A stretch of DNA of 64,000 nt from Centroberyx gerrardi (taxonomy: Eukaryota; Chordata; Actinopteri; Beryciformes; Berycidae). Each line of letters opens with the position of its first letter. Positions within the stretch are counted from its first letter, which is position 1. Made by a program: the position numbers and the translations under genes. Below are positions 1 to 13,400 of the stretch, one piece after another. The stretch is from contig NC_135998.1 in assembly GCF_048128805.1 (NCBI RefSeq), positions 14,224,656 to 14,288,655 of the forward strand. The letters are read 5' to 3'. The notes under the pieces are model-generated. The model was not told where the DNA came from. It worked only from the letters and a program-made list of their open reading frames with translations, and ran no database searches.

Positions 1-2600
1 AGTCCCCTCTGTCTTGAAATAGGCTGCATTTTATTTCCTTATCTTTTGATTCATGTCTGCTCCGATGGTGAATAGATGTCTGGTGTGCATGTGTGTGTGT
101 GTTTGTCTGTTGTGGGTCATATTTCTCAACTGTACAAATGACCACAAACTTTTATATTTCTCTCCATAGGCTCTTTAAAGTAGATATTTATCCCCATTCC
201 TAAGAATTAGAAGATAAAACTTGTATGTATATCTGTGTTGTAACATCCATGTATATTATGTAAATGTGGACATGCTGTACTGTATACTATATTCCATTTA
301 ATTATTTGATTTCAAACAAATAATTGTTTGTATACTGGTAAGCCCAAGCCACTGTAGAGTGTACAAAATGTTTGGAGCTCTTTTTCAAACGTGTATTGTG
401 CATTATTGTAATATTTGTTATAGGGTTTCATATAAACATAGATACAGAGAATTCTTTGACTGTAGTATCAACAATTACTACTGAACTGCTGTACATATAT
501 TCCAAAAAGTTAGTCAGTTAACTTCATGTTCACTCCTTCCAGTCATTCACCATTTACAAATGAGAGTTTGTTTACCTTGACAGCAGACAGCCAAAAATAG
601 ATAATGCCATAACAGGTAAGCTCAGCGCTGCTACAGTGGAAGATGCATATTCTTAAAAAATGATGGTTGCTTTCTATAAATGTTTTATACATGTTGCATG
701 TAGCTTTACTGCCAGCAGACAAGCCTGTAGATGCTTATTCATGATGCCTTTATACTGTACGTGTCTGAGAGAGTAGCCTAGGATGTTATATTTAAGGAAA
801 ATGATCCAAACGTTTTATTACATAACGCCCAATGAAAGATTGGTTGAATGCAATTTACTACCAGGAAATGGGTTGGTTCCAGATAAGACTGATTAATTCA
901 ATTTGTATATGGATCAAATCTCTGTTCACATATCTAACCTTATTATGAACTGAATCTGATTGGACCTCACCTTAAAGCTTAAATTCAGTGGTCTTCACTC
1001 TGTTAATTTACATATCCCGCTTCTTTGAAGCCTAATACACTGGCAGGACCAACAGACTCTCTCCAACTGTAGCAAACAAAGCAGAAAATAATAACCATCT
1101 TGCTCCAAAGGAACAGACCTGTTTAAAGTGGGGAACAGGGGCAACTTGGCTCCTTGTAATGACTTGTAAATATTCCCTCCCTTCCTGTAAATATCAAAAT
1201 AATATATTATTTTTCTAGATGACATATAGATGCTTACTGCATAATGTATTAAAGTTAGTCACAGACTAATTTTCCTAGCACTGGCAAATGAGTCGTAGAG
1301 GAAAGTAATCTCTTATACCTAATTTTCTGAATTCTTACTATTCCATCTATGGAATAAAGCATGGGTGCATCAGTTGTATTATAATATTAGGGAATAAATA
1401 TACCTTACTCTACATGCTGCAGATAAACCCTTACCATTTTAAAAGTAGATTTAATTTACTATATGGTCAGTATTTTAAAGCTTGCCTTGTATGTACTCCA
1501 TATCTACAATGATGACCCAAATAAAGCAAATGTATTTTCTAACTTTTTTGTTCAGGTGTAACACAATGATTTTTGCTCAAAGAAATATCACATGGAGTTT
1601 GTATCCTCAGGATTTGAATTATTGCTTGATGCAAAATTTAAAGAAAATATGAACTAAAACAATTAACCTGCCCACCAAAAAACATTGCTTTGTGAGTTAA
1701 ATAAACTTTGTTTGACATACTGAATCTGACATTCACCTACAATCCGAAATGCCTATGTACTGTAACTTGTTTCTTACGGCTTGGCCAGGGTTTGCAGTTA
1801 CTGATGACTCACCGGCAAACAAAACCTCTTATCCAATACTCACCAACTCTAAGCACTTTATACCCAACACCTCCGGGTTATGGGTGGCATAAACACGTCG
1901 GTCAACCCTAATCTAAACATGATAATGTTTCATAACAATTGGAAGACTAATTTTGTTTGTGAACCACAAGCAGCATAATGAAATGTAGCCAAAATGTACC
2001 TGCTGTCCTAAACACAGATCAGTGCATTCCCTCTCCTTTCAAACTAGCCATTTGTAACAATTATTTTTTAGGTCATTTGTCACTTTAAGAGACTTGCTAT
2101 GTAAATAATTATTACTATCATAATTACAATGCAGTAGCCAGGAGAATGTAACTGAGTGTACAGTTCATACCGAAGATTACAATATTACACAACACACAAG
2201 AGCGCTGAGGGGGAACAGTATTGTCCACACTGCACTTTCTGCTACTGGCCCCTGACCCCAATCCTGGGATTGCTGCTAAATTAGGCCAGGATTACAACCA
2301 TGCTCATCTCCTATTGAAGGACAGGTAGAGACACAAATACATACTGTACACACACACGCACATACACACACACATACACACAACTGCTATAGTCATAAAA
2401 AGTGTGCTCAAAACAAAAAACATGATTTCTTTGCACAGCATGCAACTAACAGGCTACGCTGTAAGAATGAACTGAAATACTGAATGACTTTAAAACCAGA
2501 ACTTGATTAGATTACAACTGGTTTGAACTTTTCTAGTAAACCAATACGCAAGGTGTCAACCCCGCACCCCCAGCAAAACCATGAATAAACAAGGACACTT
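1..2600. other. Left-edge region without a recognised gene
   Basis: AT-rich sequence in which I find no coding exon on either strand; the open frames present are short and have no recognisable composition or domain. Several AATAAA hexamers lie on the plus strand (for example 1520-1525), so part of it could be the long 3' UTR of a plus-strand gene starting left of the window, but nothing proves that. A short CA-rich stretch lies near 2345-2385. Everything up to the atp5me polyadenylation signal at 2629 is treated as intergenic. Confidence 0.5.
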
Positions 2601-2628
2601 AAATTACATGAAAAATAATTTGATTGTT

Positions 2629-2634
2629 TTTATT
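2629..2634 (-). terminator. atp5me polyadenylation signal
   Basis: Reads AATAAA on the minus strand (TTTATT on plus), 37 bases beyond the atp5me stop codon at 2671-2673. The position implies a very short 3' UTR with cleavage around 2605-2620, which suits a small housekeeping mRNA. Cleavage itself is inferred. Confidence 0.65.
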
Positions 2635-2670
2635 GTGGTCAGAACATAACGGTACAGGTACAGAGAAAGT

Positions 2671-5600
2671 TCACTTGAGGATGGTGTCGGAATTTGCTGC
2701 AGAGAGGGGAAATAAAAATTAGAACATTTTATTGACATTGTCAATATCCTACGAAATGGCATGCTGTATTGTCAGGATAAACAGCAATAATGAAAGTGTT
2801 GTGTTTGTAAGAGACTGATAGAGAAAGAAACAGAGAGACTGTGTGCCTGTGTTACCTTCAGACAGCTGTTTGTAGATCCGCTCCTGCTCCTCTCTGGCCT
2901 TCTTCTCCGCTTCCTCGATCTTCCTCTCCTCCTCAGCAATGGGCTTCAGGTAATCTGAAAGGCAATAACACAATTGGTCAAATATCTTTACCAATCATCC
3001 ATATTTTTATTTCAGTTCTATGTTCATAGTGACATTGGTTTGGGAAGTAGCCTTTCTTAGCATTTCATAACAATCATATTGGAATTTTTAAAATCTGGCC
3101 CAAGGCAGAGCCCAACAATAAGCCTTGTGTAAGCCATGAAATGAAAATCTGGCCAAGGAGAGTGGGTAATATTTATTGCATACAATGTGGAACATCTGGA
3201 TTTAAATTAAATTAAGTCTATTTCACATTGTCAAATGCTGTTGGTAGCACCAAGTTGTACATTTGGTCAGTAATAGCTAGTATAGTGCAGGAAGCGTAAG
3301 ATGGGGTAAGGTCAATTCAGCATGGGCGTCAGGCATGTTGCCATACGTTAGCTCACTGGACCAAAGTGCATGGCGGGCCCCCTGCAGCTCGTCAAAATAA
3401 TTCCAAAACAGATTACCAAGTGCAGCTGACAGCAATCACATGTATTTCTAGACATTTGTATCTATACTAGAGGTTTATGCCCCAAAGCATCATCCAGCAC
3501 AGGACTGACATCAGTGGCCTTCTCTAATACACTTACAGGTTCTCCAGTATCATATCCATCCTGTTTCTAGGCCTTAGGACGGTGGTGCATCTAATTAAAT
3601 TTGTTTACGTGCGTGACCCAGTGTCATTGTTGATTATCTCATGAAACCAGGAAGAAAAGGGTAAGAAAGCATCAGAATCGTACTTGCACTTTGCACTGCC
3701 GATGTGTATGAAATGTGCTATAAATAAACTTGCCTTGCCTTGCAATCATGGATCATGAGAGGGCAGAAATATGGAATATTGGCAAAACTTTGGATATGGG
3801 AAAATATCATCCTGTTGTAGTGAAATGGGCAATTATGCACTTCTGGCCAGAATAGCTCTCATATAAAAAATTATGAGGAATTGCCACTACCTTAGCTTCA
3901 CTGTCTATTTCCTGTCTAAATCTTAATTCTGTTAGGTGCTAATTTAAGGTAATACTGTAATACTGCACTTATACGTAGGTTGGAAATGACATGAACAGTG
4001 ACAGCTTCAGTCATACAGCCTACCTTTTAAAATGTAGATAAGATTTATCAGCATGTGCCACTGTGAGGCAACAACCACATCATTCACAAACCCATGGAGC
4101 TCCACTCTGGAGCTTATGAACCATTTCTGTTTTGTGGTGTGTTATTTCAAAGTCCACCCCAACTCGCTGATAAAATGCACCACAAGAAATGGAAGCAACG
4201 AAGGACAACACTACAGGTCAGTGTAGTAAAGCTGTGTTCTTGCCACATTCATTTTTGACAAATACTGGGAGAACCTGACTTTGTTACAAGCCCCTCTATT
4301 AGCCTGGAGAAAATTGATTCTTAAATTTTCCAGGCATTGTAGATAGATTTAATGCATTTTGTCAACTATTTCACTAGAATTACGTATCTTGGATTATATT
4401 GGAGAGCGCTGCTTTCCAATAAAATCCAACAGGGAAAAGGGAAATTAAAAAACTTGAACCAAAAAGCACCCAAAACATGTCCTTCTCAAGACAATTACAC
4501 TCACACAGCACTGAGACCTGTCTGTATCCATTTTTCAGATTGACCTGAAACTATTACATGTGTTATTTTAACTAAAAACTGGTAAAATAAGGCCCAGGTT
4601 GAAAATAACCAGAATTAGCCTATCCTTTAGGACAGCAGATGGTACAATATGGCAAAGTTTCAAATGAACTGACAGTTGATACACAATTCAAGTTGTCTGC
4701 TTTCACATAATATTTTCATGCTGATTGCACATATTTGGTAAAGTCAACTATGTGAAGTGCAACATCAAATTTGCTCATGTACTCTATGTCAGGGGAATAA
4801 AATGAGGAGATACTGTAAGTATGTGGATTAAAGTGCATTCCACACATCTCACCACACAAATAGTGCATTAGTATATTATATGCCATTTAATATTGCACTG
4901 TAACTTGTGAAATTAATACTGCAAGTTATTAAAATTAATTTCCAAATTGATTCAACCAGCCCCATGACCATTTTGTGCCCCATATCCCATCTTAACTTTT
5001 TAACTGTAGTTATGCAATAATTTTGCCAGTGGGAATTATTTTGATTCGTCCCACATTAAACTCCTAGGAATTCTACAAATGCAGCCTGTCTATTTCAACA
5101 GACAGAACCGTTCTGACCACCACTTTAAGGCCTGTGGTTCTGACAGCCAGCCTGATCTCCTGACACTTTGTGAAATCGCTTTTGAATGACTTTTCATATA
5201 CTTTATAGACTTCTTTGAAGCAAATACCATAATCTCATTCATTTCAAGTTTTTCTGTTTGCCCATCAAAATGTGATTTTAAGAATGGCAATTAGCTAGCA
5301 AGAATGGCAATTTCATACTTGCGTCTTGTGAGCTTACTTTGTCACTTTATTTGTCTTTACAAATTTAATCTATTATAACTGAAAAGAGTTTCAAAACTGA
5401 TTTTAATCTATCATGTTTGGTAGGCCTCAGGCAACTTTACCATTGTCTGAGTTTCATTAACTGACGCCCTTGAAGTTTGGACATTCACAGAAACAGGTAC
5501 TGGCGCATGCGCACACACCAACTTACCAAACCTCTGTTTGCCATAGAACACGCCAAGGAACAAGGCAGACCATCTGGCCGTCTGAAATAAAGCAGAACAA

Positions 5601-6265
5601 TTCAAACTTAATATTCACCATAACAGATATGACTAGCAAGTCAACTGTGCTTAACTGTTAGTCAACTGTAGCTTAACAGCCCAGTAAGCTAAGCTGCTAA
5701 ACTATACTCTCTGGTAGTGTTCATGTAAGATTGCCACTTGAGTTCAACATTTTTCTGTCACTGTCGCTCTGAGCTGAGAATCAGCACCTTGCTGCCTTTT
5801 CCCAATTCTGTCTTTATATTTTGTGAGCTGTAATGTAGTTAGCTCATTACATTACATTAGCCGCAACATGGGCAAAGATCCAATTTTCTCTCTGACCTTG
5901 CAGCTAAAGCAGACAGCAGTTTGCTAAAACGATAAACCCATTGCACACGATCAATGATGAAAAATACAAAATCCACCAACAGCTGTGAAAGATGCCATTT
6001 AATGCTGCAGTTGCAACTGTTTGTGATGTGTGTGGTTCCCCTGTAAAACCTGTCAATGTCATTAGCTGCCGGCTGGCTAGCTAACACCCGTTAGCATGCT
6101 GCTACTAGCATTTAGCAGCTAGTTCGCTAACAGCTGCACGAATTGAGACGAAAGTTACAATTTCCATTGCCTGAATGTTTTAAAACAGATTTAAGACAGT
6201 TCTTCAGGTCATATAATTTGTGTTATTACCTTGATAAGCGGCGACACTGCAACTGGAGGAACCAT
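2671..6265 (-). CDS. atp5me: ATP synthase subunit e, mitochondrial (four coding exons)
   Basis: Subunit e of the F1Fo ATP synthase, an inner-membrane accessory protein that with subunit g supports dimerisation of the complex and cristae shape. Coding exons on the minus strand are 6230-6265, 5527-5581, 2856-2954 and 2671-2696. Joined they give an unbroken 71-residue protein, close to the family's usual length of about 70. All introns are GT-AG. Residues 1-12 read MVPPVAVSPLIK. The single membrane helix follows, with a GxxxG motif (Gly22-Gly26, in FLGVFYG), the helix-packing motif known from yeast subunit e. Then comes a charged segment beginning YLKPIAEEERK, predicted to be coiled coil, ending NSDTILK. 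The ATG at 6263-6265 is the only start that gives the conserved MVPP N-terminus. There is no cleavable presequence, as expected. Introns 1 and 2 are about 0.65 and 2.6 kb. The family call comes from strong similarity to the vertebrate protein. Confidence 0.95.
3640..3743 (+). repeat. LINE/SINE-like 3' tail in atp5me intron 2
   Basis: The stretch ends in AAATGTGCTATAAATAAACTTGCCTTGCCTTGC-type sequence (around 3709-3743), the tail form seen on many teleost interspersed repeats that end in a GTGCTATAAATAAA motif and a short tandem CTTGC repeat. No coding remnant is visible. The 5' limit is arbitrary. Confidence 0.45.
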
Positions 6266-6330
6266 GTTGATGCTGTCAAATGAGGATTGAGGAAGTGAAC
6301 TTCTTCGTTTGCGAATTTCGGCGGTTTCGA
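6060..6330 (-). promoter_or_regulatory. atp5me 5' region, rich in GCTAGC/GCTAAC motifs
   Basis: The start codon is at 6263-6265. Just inside intron 1 (about 6063-6140) is a cluster of short alternating GCTAGC, GCTAAC, GTTAGC and CTAGCA words plus CpGs. I see no TATA box immediately upstream of the start, so a TATA-less housekeeping promoter is likely. Transcription start and promoter limits are inferred, not seen. Confidence 0.3.
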
Positions 6331-6849
6331 TGCTTCAAGGCTTATTACCGCCCTCCACCGGTCAGAGTTACAAAAGTCCTCATAGTCGCTGATATAAGCC
6401 ATCCACATGCCAGACATGTAATATTTTCCTTTCAATTAATTGATGGTTCTTGCCTCGGCCAAAGAAAGTTTTAAAGAAAAAGAAGCAAACCCCAGGTCTG
6501 ACAATTCTTTGAAAACAGTCCCTCTCTCTTTATAATACCTTTTACCATGAAGCATGACATGTAGGCTATAACCACTGTTCCAGAATTTCCACATTCACAC
6601 AGACCATCTGGATGTTTAGCCTACCTGCAAACAGCTATTTAACCCACAATGCCCTAACCTTAACCTTGTCAATATGACAGTGCCTTTCCTATCCTTCCCA
6701 TGTAAATATTTGTATTTTTAACAGACTTTTGTATTGGAAAATATAGTCTTCCCTGTTTTTCCTTATTCCACTTTTCCTGCCACTCCTTCAAGTCCCTGCT
6801 TGATGATACTGCGGCACTCTCCTCTGCCTAGTGGCGCCTTCAATTCCTC

Positions 6850-7232
6850 AATTTCTTATATTTAGCTATTCTATCAGCTTTTTCATTTCCCTCTACCCCT
6901 ACATGTCCTGGAACCCAGAGAAACTCTACCTCACAACCAAATTTCTCAATTCTGACAAGACATGCTAGAATCTCATTAATAAGGTCAAGTCGAACTTCTG
7001 ATGTACTACTCTAAAAAGCCATCAAGGCAGCTCCTGAATCAGAGCATATTACAGTAAAATTGGGTCTAACATCTTCAACCCACCATAATGCCCAAATTAT
7101 CGCTAACAATTCCGAAGCAAAAACAGATGCATGCTTGTGATTCGCAAGCCTTGATGGATTTCAAGAAGATCTACATGAACATCTAATTCTGTCCTTCCAC
7201 TTTCAGGGTCCTCAGAACCATCAGTGAATCTT
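6850..7232 (-). mobile_element. Decayed non-LTR retrotransposon fragment, RNase H domain
   Basis: Reverse-strand translation gives pieces of a retroelement RNase H: FTDGSEDPESG (first catalytic Asp), FASELLAIIWALWW (catalytic Glu), VICSDSGAALMAF (second Asp) and EVEFLWVPGHVGVEGNEKADRIAK, the typical terminal motif. There is an in-frame stop at 7009-7011 and at least one frameshift between the first and second pieces, so it is dead. RNase H with the HVGVEGNEKAD motif occurs in I/R1-like LINEs. No reverse transcriptase is found next to it, so this is a fragment. Clade assignment is inference. Confidence 0.8.
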
Positions 7233-8125
7233 TAAATAAGGTCCCCATGCCTGCTTTAAATGGTTCTCCACTTCTAACACAGTATCTAAAAGGAACATAT
7301 TGTATAAAACAAGTCTTTATTCTTACAATATTATACTAGTGAGTCAGCACTTTAATGAAAAAGGTTTTTATTGAACAAGAGGGAATTCTTGAAAAGTTTA
7401 AATTACCCCCAAAACACCCAAATTCGCAATGGTTATGGGTGCTATTCCCTCAGACAGGTGTATCAGCACTTTTTAAAGGCCATACACCGCAGACTGTTGA
7501 GCTCTTTTCTCTTGAGCCTGCTGACACACCAGTAGAAAAAATACCTTTCTCTGCATCTGCACAATAATATAGCTATTCATACTCTTTTTCAACAGCATCT
7601 GTGTAAAATATGTTGGAAGAATTTTTTGGATGTTGCTATTTCAAGGTTGAAAATCCTGCTCAGTATGCCTTTAATGTCTCTTTACATGGCAATGATACTA
7701 GGACAGGTGCTCACAGCTTCATAGTTGATGTTCACATGTTAAAATCAAAGTAGGCTTGTGATTTACAGTATATGACAGGCATGTAAGATCGAGATATTCA
7801 GCTTTTAACAAGTGCAGTTCATGTTATGAATAATGCAGAAGGGCATTTTGAGTAATCAGATTAAGAACATGGAATCCAATTAGGAATTAGGCCCCATGCC
7901 TATGAGTACTAATATGCTGTGAGACGGGACTAATGTGATTGCATACATGCCAAAAGACATTTTTTATGGTGGATCTCAACTTATTTAACTACTTCAACTT
8001 ATTTAAAACATTATCCCCTTTGCCATACTGATTAATTTCTTTCTTTCCACACCTCTAATATGGGTGCCATTAAGATATTAGCTCTGTTAAGATATTAGTC
8101 TTGTAATGTTTAAGAATCATTTATC

Positions 8126-8592
8126 TTAAAGGTAACAATATGCAGGTTTTTGCCTTGAGGCAGCAACGTCTTTCCTTGCCCTGCGCTCCTCCTCAGTTGG
8201 TCAAGTTCACGCTCCAACACTTGTCACTCATCTTGCCGAGCTGTCTACCTTGAAAAGCATCTGGCTGAGGTAACCAGCATGCAATAAGCCATCATGGGCG
8301 TTACAGAAAAAACAATGCCAATGTTAGTGTTGCTGTACTTTAATTTCTTACTGCTTTCTACTAGTTGTTGGTATGACTTCCCTGCACTGTGGCTGCTAGC
8401 TCCACCTTCATGTCCACATCTGAGCTACTCAATAACAGCTCAGTGTCCTCAACGTCACTGAAAAGCCAGTTTCAGGCAACCAGGGGATTCTGGCATGTAC
8501 ACACAGGGTCACAAACAGACGTGCACTGCTAATATAATATATCCTGTTTATTTATTGTTTTAATTTGAAAAAGTTGCATATTGCGGCTTTAA
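8126..8592. mobile_element. Short non-autonomous DNA transposon (MITE) with imperfect TIRs
   Basis: The left end reads TTAAAGGTAACAATATGCAGG. The right end read backwards gives TTAAAGCCGCAATATGCAAC. These form imperfect terminal inverted repeats enclosing about 467 bp without coding capacity. The right third resembles 63640-63777 near the other end of the window (shared GAAAAGCCA, CACACxGGGTCACA and the GTTGCATATTG-GCTTTAA end), so it belongs to a dispersed family. The superfamily is not determined and no convincing target-site duplication was identified. Confidence 0.6.
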
Positions 8593-9567
8593 CTTATATA
8601 GTCTGTTCATTTTGATGTGAAGATTTTATGTTATGATATTGATGGTGGAATAAAGGCATATAGTTGTGTGTAACAGTGGCTTTTGTCATGGATTAGACAC
8701 AGACAAAGCACTTGCATTTTCAATGTTTGTATAGCCCAGCGACAGCAGGGGATCTATGGATGTTATTGTCAGTCGGTCGGTCGGTCGGTCGACCACTTTA
8801 TGGGTACATTTGAAATGTCGATACATACTTGGCTGGAACAAGGTAAATATTGGACTTTTGGACCCATAGTGCAGTCATTGTCTTCAGAACACTTGGATTA
8901 TGATGCATGAGTTGTGTGGAGTATGGTCATTGTGATCTTTTCGGAACTCAAAAGGACCTGACCACTAGTTGTTGGAGAAGGCTGATACTGAGCAGTGCTA
9001 TCTAACTTGCTGTGTGCTATGTGGACATACAAACTTCACCTGTGTTTTGACTGACATGAGGGTGAGTAGGTAATGACAACATTTTCTTTTTTTGGTGGAC
9101 TATTACTTTACATTACTAATACTTTTCAACTTTGATTAGCATATTAAACATTTGAAATATGCTTAAGTCTTAGGATACATGAACTCGAACACATAGATTT
9201 CCTTAAATATATGCCTACAAAGAAATTGTTTTCCAAAATAATTTCTCTCTAAAGTCTTAAGTAAACTGGATTCACACAACATGTGTAGCTTAGGGTGTGG
9301 TTCACAAATCAACCACAATTTCCAAATCTGATTGTGTGTACATAGTATGTCAGATGCGTTTTGGTAGTAAAAGTTTTTTAGTCTACATGTTGGATCTTTA
9401 CATTAATTGTTTTATGCTCAAATCAGACAAAGCAGCCAGGGTTATCTTAGCAACTGTTAAGATTTCAGTTCGCTTTGCAAATACACTTAACAGATAGTTA
9501 AGTCATGTACCAATTACGGCATGTGCAATAATTAGCAGACAAAGCAGTAACTAGTTTACAACTTTGA

Positions 9568-9573
9568 TTTAAT
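9568..9573 (-). terminator. Candidate fyb1 polyadenylation signal (ATTAAA)
   Basis: The common variant ATTAAA lies on the minus strand about 460 bases past the fyb1 stop codon. There is no closer AATAAA on that strand; a more distal AATAAATAAA lies near 8547-8556 inside the MITE. The choice between them cannot be made from sequence. Confidence 0.3.
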
Positions 9574-10030
9574 TCATTTATCCACCCATTTAAGATTGCA
9601 AATTTCAATTCATCACATCTACTGCCACAGGAAAAGCATGAATGCAAAATGAATAAAAGTACACATTTCTCGTGACAAAACAAGACTTTATATACTCTGC
9701 TGGCAAATGCAGAACCAAATCTGGAGCCAATCCAAAAGGAAAAAAAAAATGAAAGAAGAAAACATAAAAGCAAACAGAGATATCCAAATACTGCTGTTCC
9801 AACAAATGTTCCCTATCTTTGATGTTACAACTAACATAGCAACATAAAACAATGGGTTTTGTTTTTCTTTTTTTGAAGAAACAATACATAGAAGGATCAC
9901 ATTGTTCAGATGACTTACAGTAAGTAAAGTAAGCAGTATATGCCATCAATAAACAAAATAAATAATATACAAAATAAAGATATAAAACATACAGACTGAT
10001 AAAGCCATTGCAAGACAGTAAGTAAGTTTT

Positions 10031-10334
10031 TCAATCGTTGTCATAGATGGAATCTGAAAAGAAATTATATTATTGATTATAAAGATTTGCAATAGAATAA
10101 ACACCTTTTTTCAGCTCCTGAATGTGTCTTCACATCAACATAACAGCATAACCTCCTATAAACGATTAACTTCATCTCAGTATTTTGGACGGTGTTTAAC
10201 TTCAAAACATACCATCTCCAATATCATCGTAGATATCAGCATCTCTGGAAACAATTAAAGAGAAAATGATCAATGTAGAACATCAGCATCACATCAACAG
10301 CATATTGTTTAGTCTCTCTGTCTCTCTGTATGTC

Positions 10335-10410
<76 letters not shown>

Positions 10411-13400
10411 TGTGTGTGTCTGTGTGTTGTACTTACTCCATGACAATGTGGCTGGTCAAAACATAGCCAACTGGAAAAGAATATGATAGTTTATTATTTT
10501 TCTTCATCTCAGGCAGATAGACCGACACACAGACGTACCGACGAAAAGAAAATATGTACGAAAAGACAGAGACAGATAGATAGATATAGGCCTACATACA
10601 TACACGCATACATACATACATAGATACTCACACTTGCCCTCTTCATTCCGACAGACCAGTTTGTTGTCCACAGGTTTAACAATAACATCAAGTATTTCCC
10701 CTGGTTTGATTGCCAAGTCTTTCCCACTCCACTTCTTATTAGTCAATGTGGGATTGATGGTCACCTGGTACAGCACCTGTATCTCCCCGTCATACTGAAA
10801 TTTATTTAAAAAAAAATAAAAAAAAAGACATAGTAACTAAAAAGATTTTGACTATGAAGAAACAAAACAAATTGCTTTGTCCTGTTCAGATGTTACAGAG
10901 AGCCAGTATAATGCCAGCACCAGACTGTATGCACTTGTGTTGCTGCAAGGATTCTGTGACTCCAACATATTGAAATGAAATGAAAATAGATCGTGACTAT
11001 TGGTTGTTGTTACAACATAAACTTTTGTTAATTCATTGATTAAAAGTTCATCAGGTAGCAAAAACAGGGGATAACTACATTGGTTTTAATTTATGCATGC
11101 ATAATCAACACATAAGTAGAAACACATACAATGCAAGCACACCAATGCCACCAATGCACACCAAAAAATACCATCTGCTCTAGTCAGACAGTGTATTTGA
11201 ATTGATTATTTCTGATTAAGATAAAGAAAACATTCAGCATGTGCAACAATTGGCCAAGGTGCAGCACTTGCTATCCCTTAACCTAAATGAGACCAAATAT
11301 GGAAATTTTACCGTAATAACAGAGAGCAAAGTTCAAACAAAAATCACCAGAAATTTCTTTGGACGCAATGTCTAAAAAAAAAAAAAAAGGGGGAGCATTC
11401 AAGATGTTCCCTCTAATCTGTGTGGCTAGTGTGGCTAATAATTTGTATTGACCAAATAATAAAATCTTGTCAGTCATCACTCATGGCTTGTTGCAGCTCA
11501 CACAGGCAGGGATAATCACAGTGGTTGTTAAATATGTAATGATTAGTTAACATTTTGATTTATCAATGTTGTAATTAATTTTGTCACCTGTGCTATCGCT
11601 GAGAATAAGCTTCCAGTAATATGACTGCGTCATGACAATCACAGCTCTGGTAAAATTTAGGAATAAATTCAAATTACCAGATTTTGTGCGTTACAGTCCT
11701 GTTACTGTGGGCTTTTATCAATATGGGCCTAAGTGTGATCCTGGCAGTTTGAGGCAGAGGACTGAATACATAAAGGATGTATAAAAAAAACAACAACAAC
11801 AACAACAAACAAACATGATCACAGATTAGAGAGACAAACTTTAAACTTTTTCCTGAAGTCCTTCTCCTCTTTCTCAAACTTTTTCTGTTTCTTTGGATCG
11901 ATGTCCTCATTCTTGGATTTGGCTTTCATGTTTGGGAGGCTGAAGAGGGAAATAAAGATATTGCAGTGAGAAGGGGGATGCCGACAACTAAAAGAATCCA
12001 ATTTATTCAGACTTGAGTAAAATGTTTAACCCAAAAAATGTCCTCTGACAGTTGGAATCATGAATCTACTGTACACAGTTGCTCATTGCACCAAGGTTGA
12101 TTTGTTCTGAGGCTGTTTTCATGGTACCTGCTGAGAGGTGGAAGAGGAGGGTAGCTTTGAGAGTCAACATCATCATATATATCATCATCAATTACTGCTC
12201 CTGAGTGATCTATGGGAACACACAAAGAAAGTCAGTGAGGTGATATTTTTTAACTCTTAAGATCCCCTTTAAACCTGGCATTAACATCAAATTTTCAGCA
12301 AACATTAACATAAAAAAACACAGATGGAAATGCAGTCAACCAAAGCTTCTCCAGAGGTGGTCAGGGACACATTTGACCACATAAATTACAAGCTTGGATA
12401 GTAACATACTAGTCAAAAATGGATTGTGTGGGTATATGTGGGTGGGGAACAAGCAGGATGAGGTGTTTACTGTCAATTTTAATACTGTGTGCCATTTTAA
12501 TGTCAGGTGTGAATGTAATCCAGTTAAATTATATCTACACACAATACGATACAAGACGTCTAATAATGCCAGGTGTAGAGGGGACCTTATTTACTCAGGC
12601 AAGTTAACCAAGAACACAATTTTATACAGCAATTGTAATAGTTGCAGGAGGGAGGGTTGGAGAGCAGTTGGGGGTTCAGTGCCTTGCTCAAGGGCACTTC
12701 AAAAGTAATTTAGGGCACCTCAGATTTCTTTAGCCCATCTGGGGATTTGATTCCTACCAGCAAGTGTGTGTGTTGTATTTTTAAAGAAACAAAAAGAAAA
12801 GCCAAGGGAGGACAGATTCAAAGATTCAACTTACTTCTGGTCTTTTTTCTAATAAACCTGTGTTCTTTTCATTAAAACTTCCACTCAAAGCATTATAGTA
12901 TAGTATTATAAAAGTAAATGATACCTGAATTCCCCTCTGCAGTGAACTGGCTGGGTGGAGGCACTCTGACATGAACAAAGCATAAAGATTAAAATGTTAA
13001 AACATAATTTTTGCAATATCATTTGTTAAAGGTGGGTTAATGGCATTGATGATTCAAATCAGTCAGCAGCACAAGTTCACAATTATATTAATAAATCATC
13101 ACATATTTAATGAGTGCACTTAACTTGCTTTTAGCCTGTTAGCAGATAATTCCTTTTCTGATTTTCCGATTAAATCAACAGTCATACATCAATTAACAGA
13201 CATGCAAATGACTTTTGATGATTAGTAAGTTGACTAACAATCAGCAACATTGATTGTAATTCAACAACCAACCATTCAACACTGGAGTTAGATTTCAGCC
13301 TGTTTGATTGGTCAGGGAGTGATCAATTTGCCAATTAAAGTCCTTCGAGGTTATTGAGAAAGGGGTGAAGTTGCCCAGATGCTGATTTGGGGTGAGAGAA

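Larger units (their letters stand above)
6331..9567. other. Intergenic region between atp5me and fyb1
   Basis: No exon of a cellular gene is recognised. The region holds a LINE RNase H remnant (6850-7232) and a MITE (8126-8592), each listed separately, and a short GTCG tetramer run near 8770-8792. A 70-codon open frame at 7355-7567 matches no family I know and has no supporting splice or promoter context. The right part may hold the distal 3' UTR of fyb1. Confidence 0.55.

Noticed and set aside
1520..1525. AATAAA as the 3' end of a plus-strand gene
   Set aside because: AT-rich DNA gives such hexamers by chance and no coding exon is seen to the left.
7355..7567. 70-codon plus-strand frame
   Set aside because: Reasonable composition but no recognised family, no start context and no splice partner. 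Left as unsupported.
8768..8792. GTCG tetramer run as a regulatory site
   Set aside because: A short perfect simple repeat with no gene context; no reason to assign function.
10266..10466. Open frames rich in Cys-Val or Thr-His across TG/CA repeats (also near 18902, 19997, 20066, 29173, 34599, 42737, 49404)
   Set aside because: They arise from translating dinucleotide repeats. The real exons beside some of them (for example 20001-20136) are supported separately by splice sites and frame.
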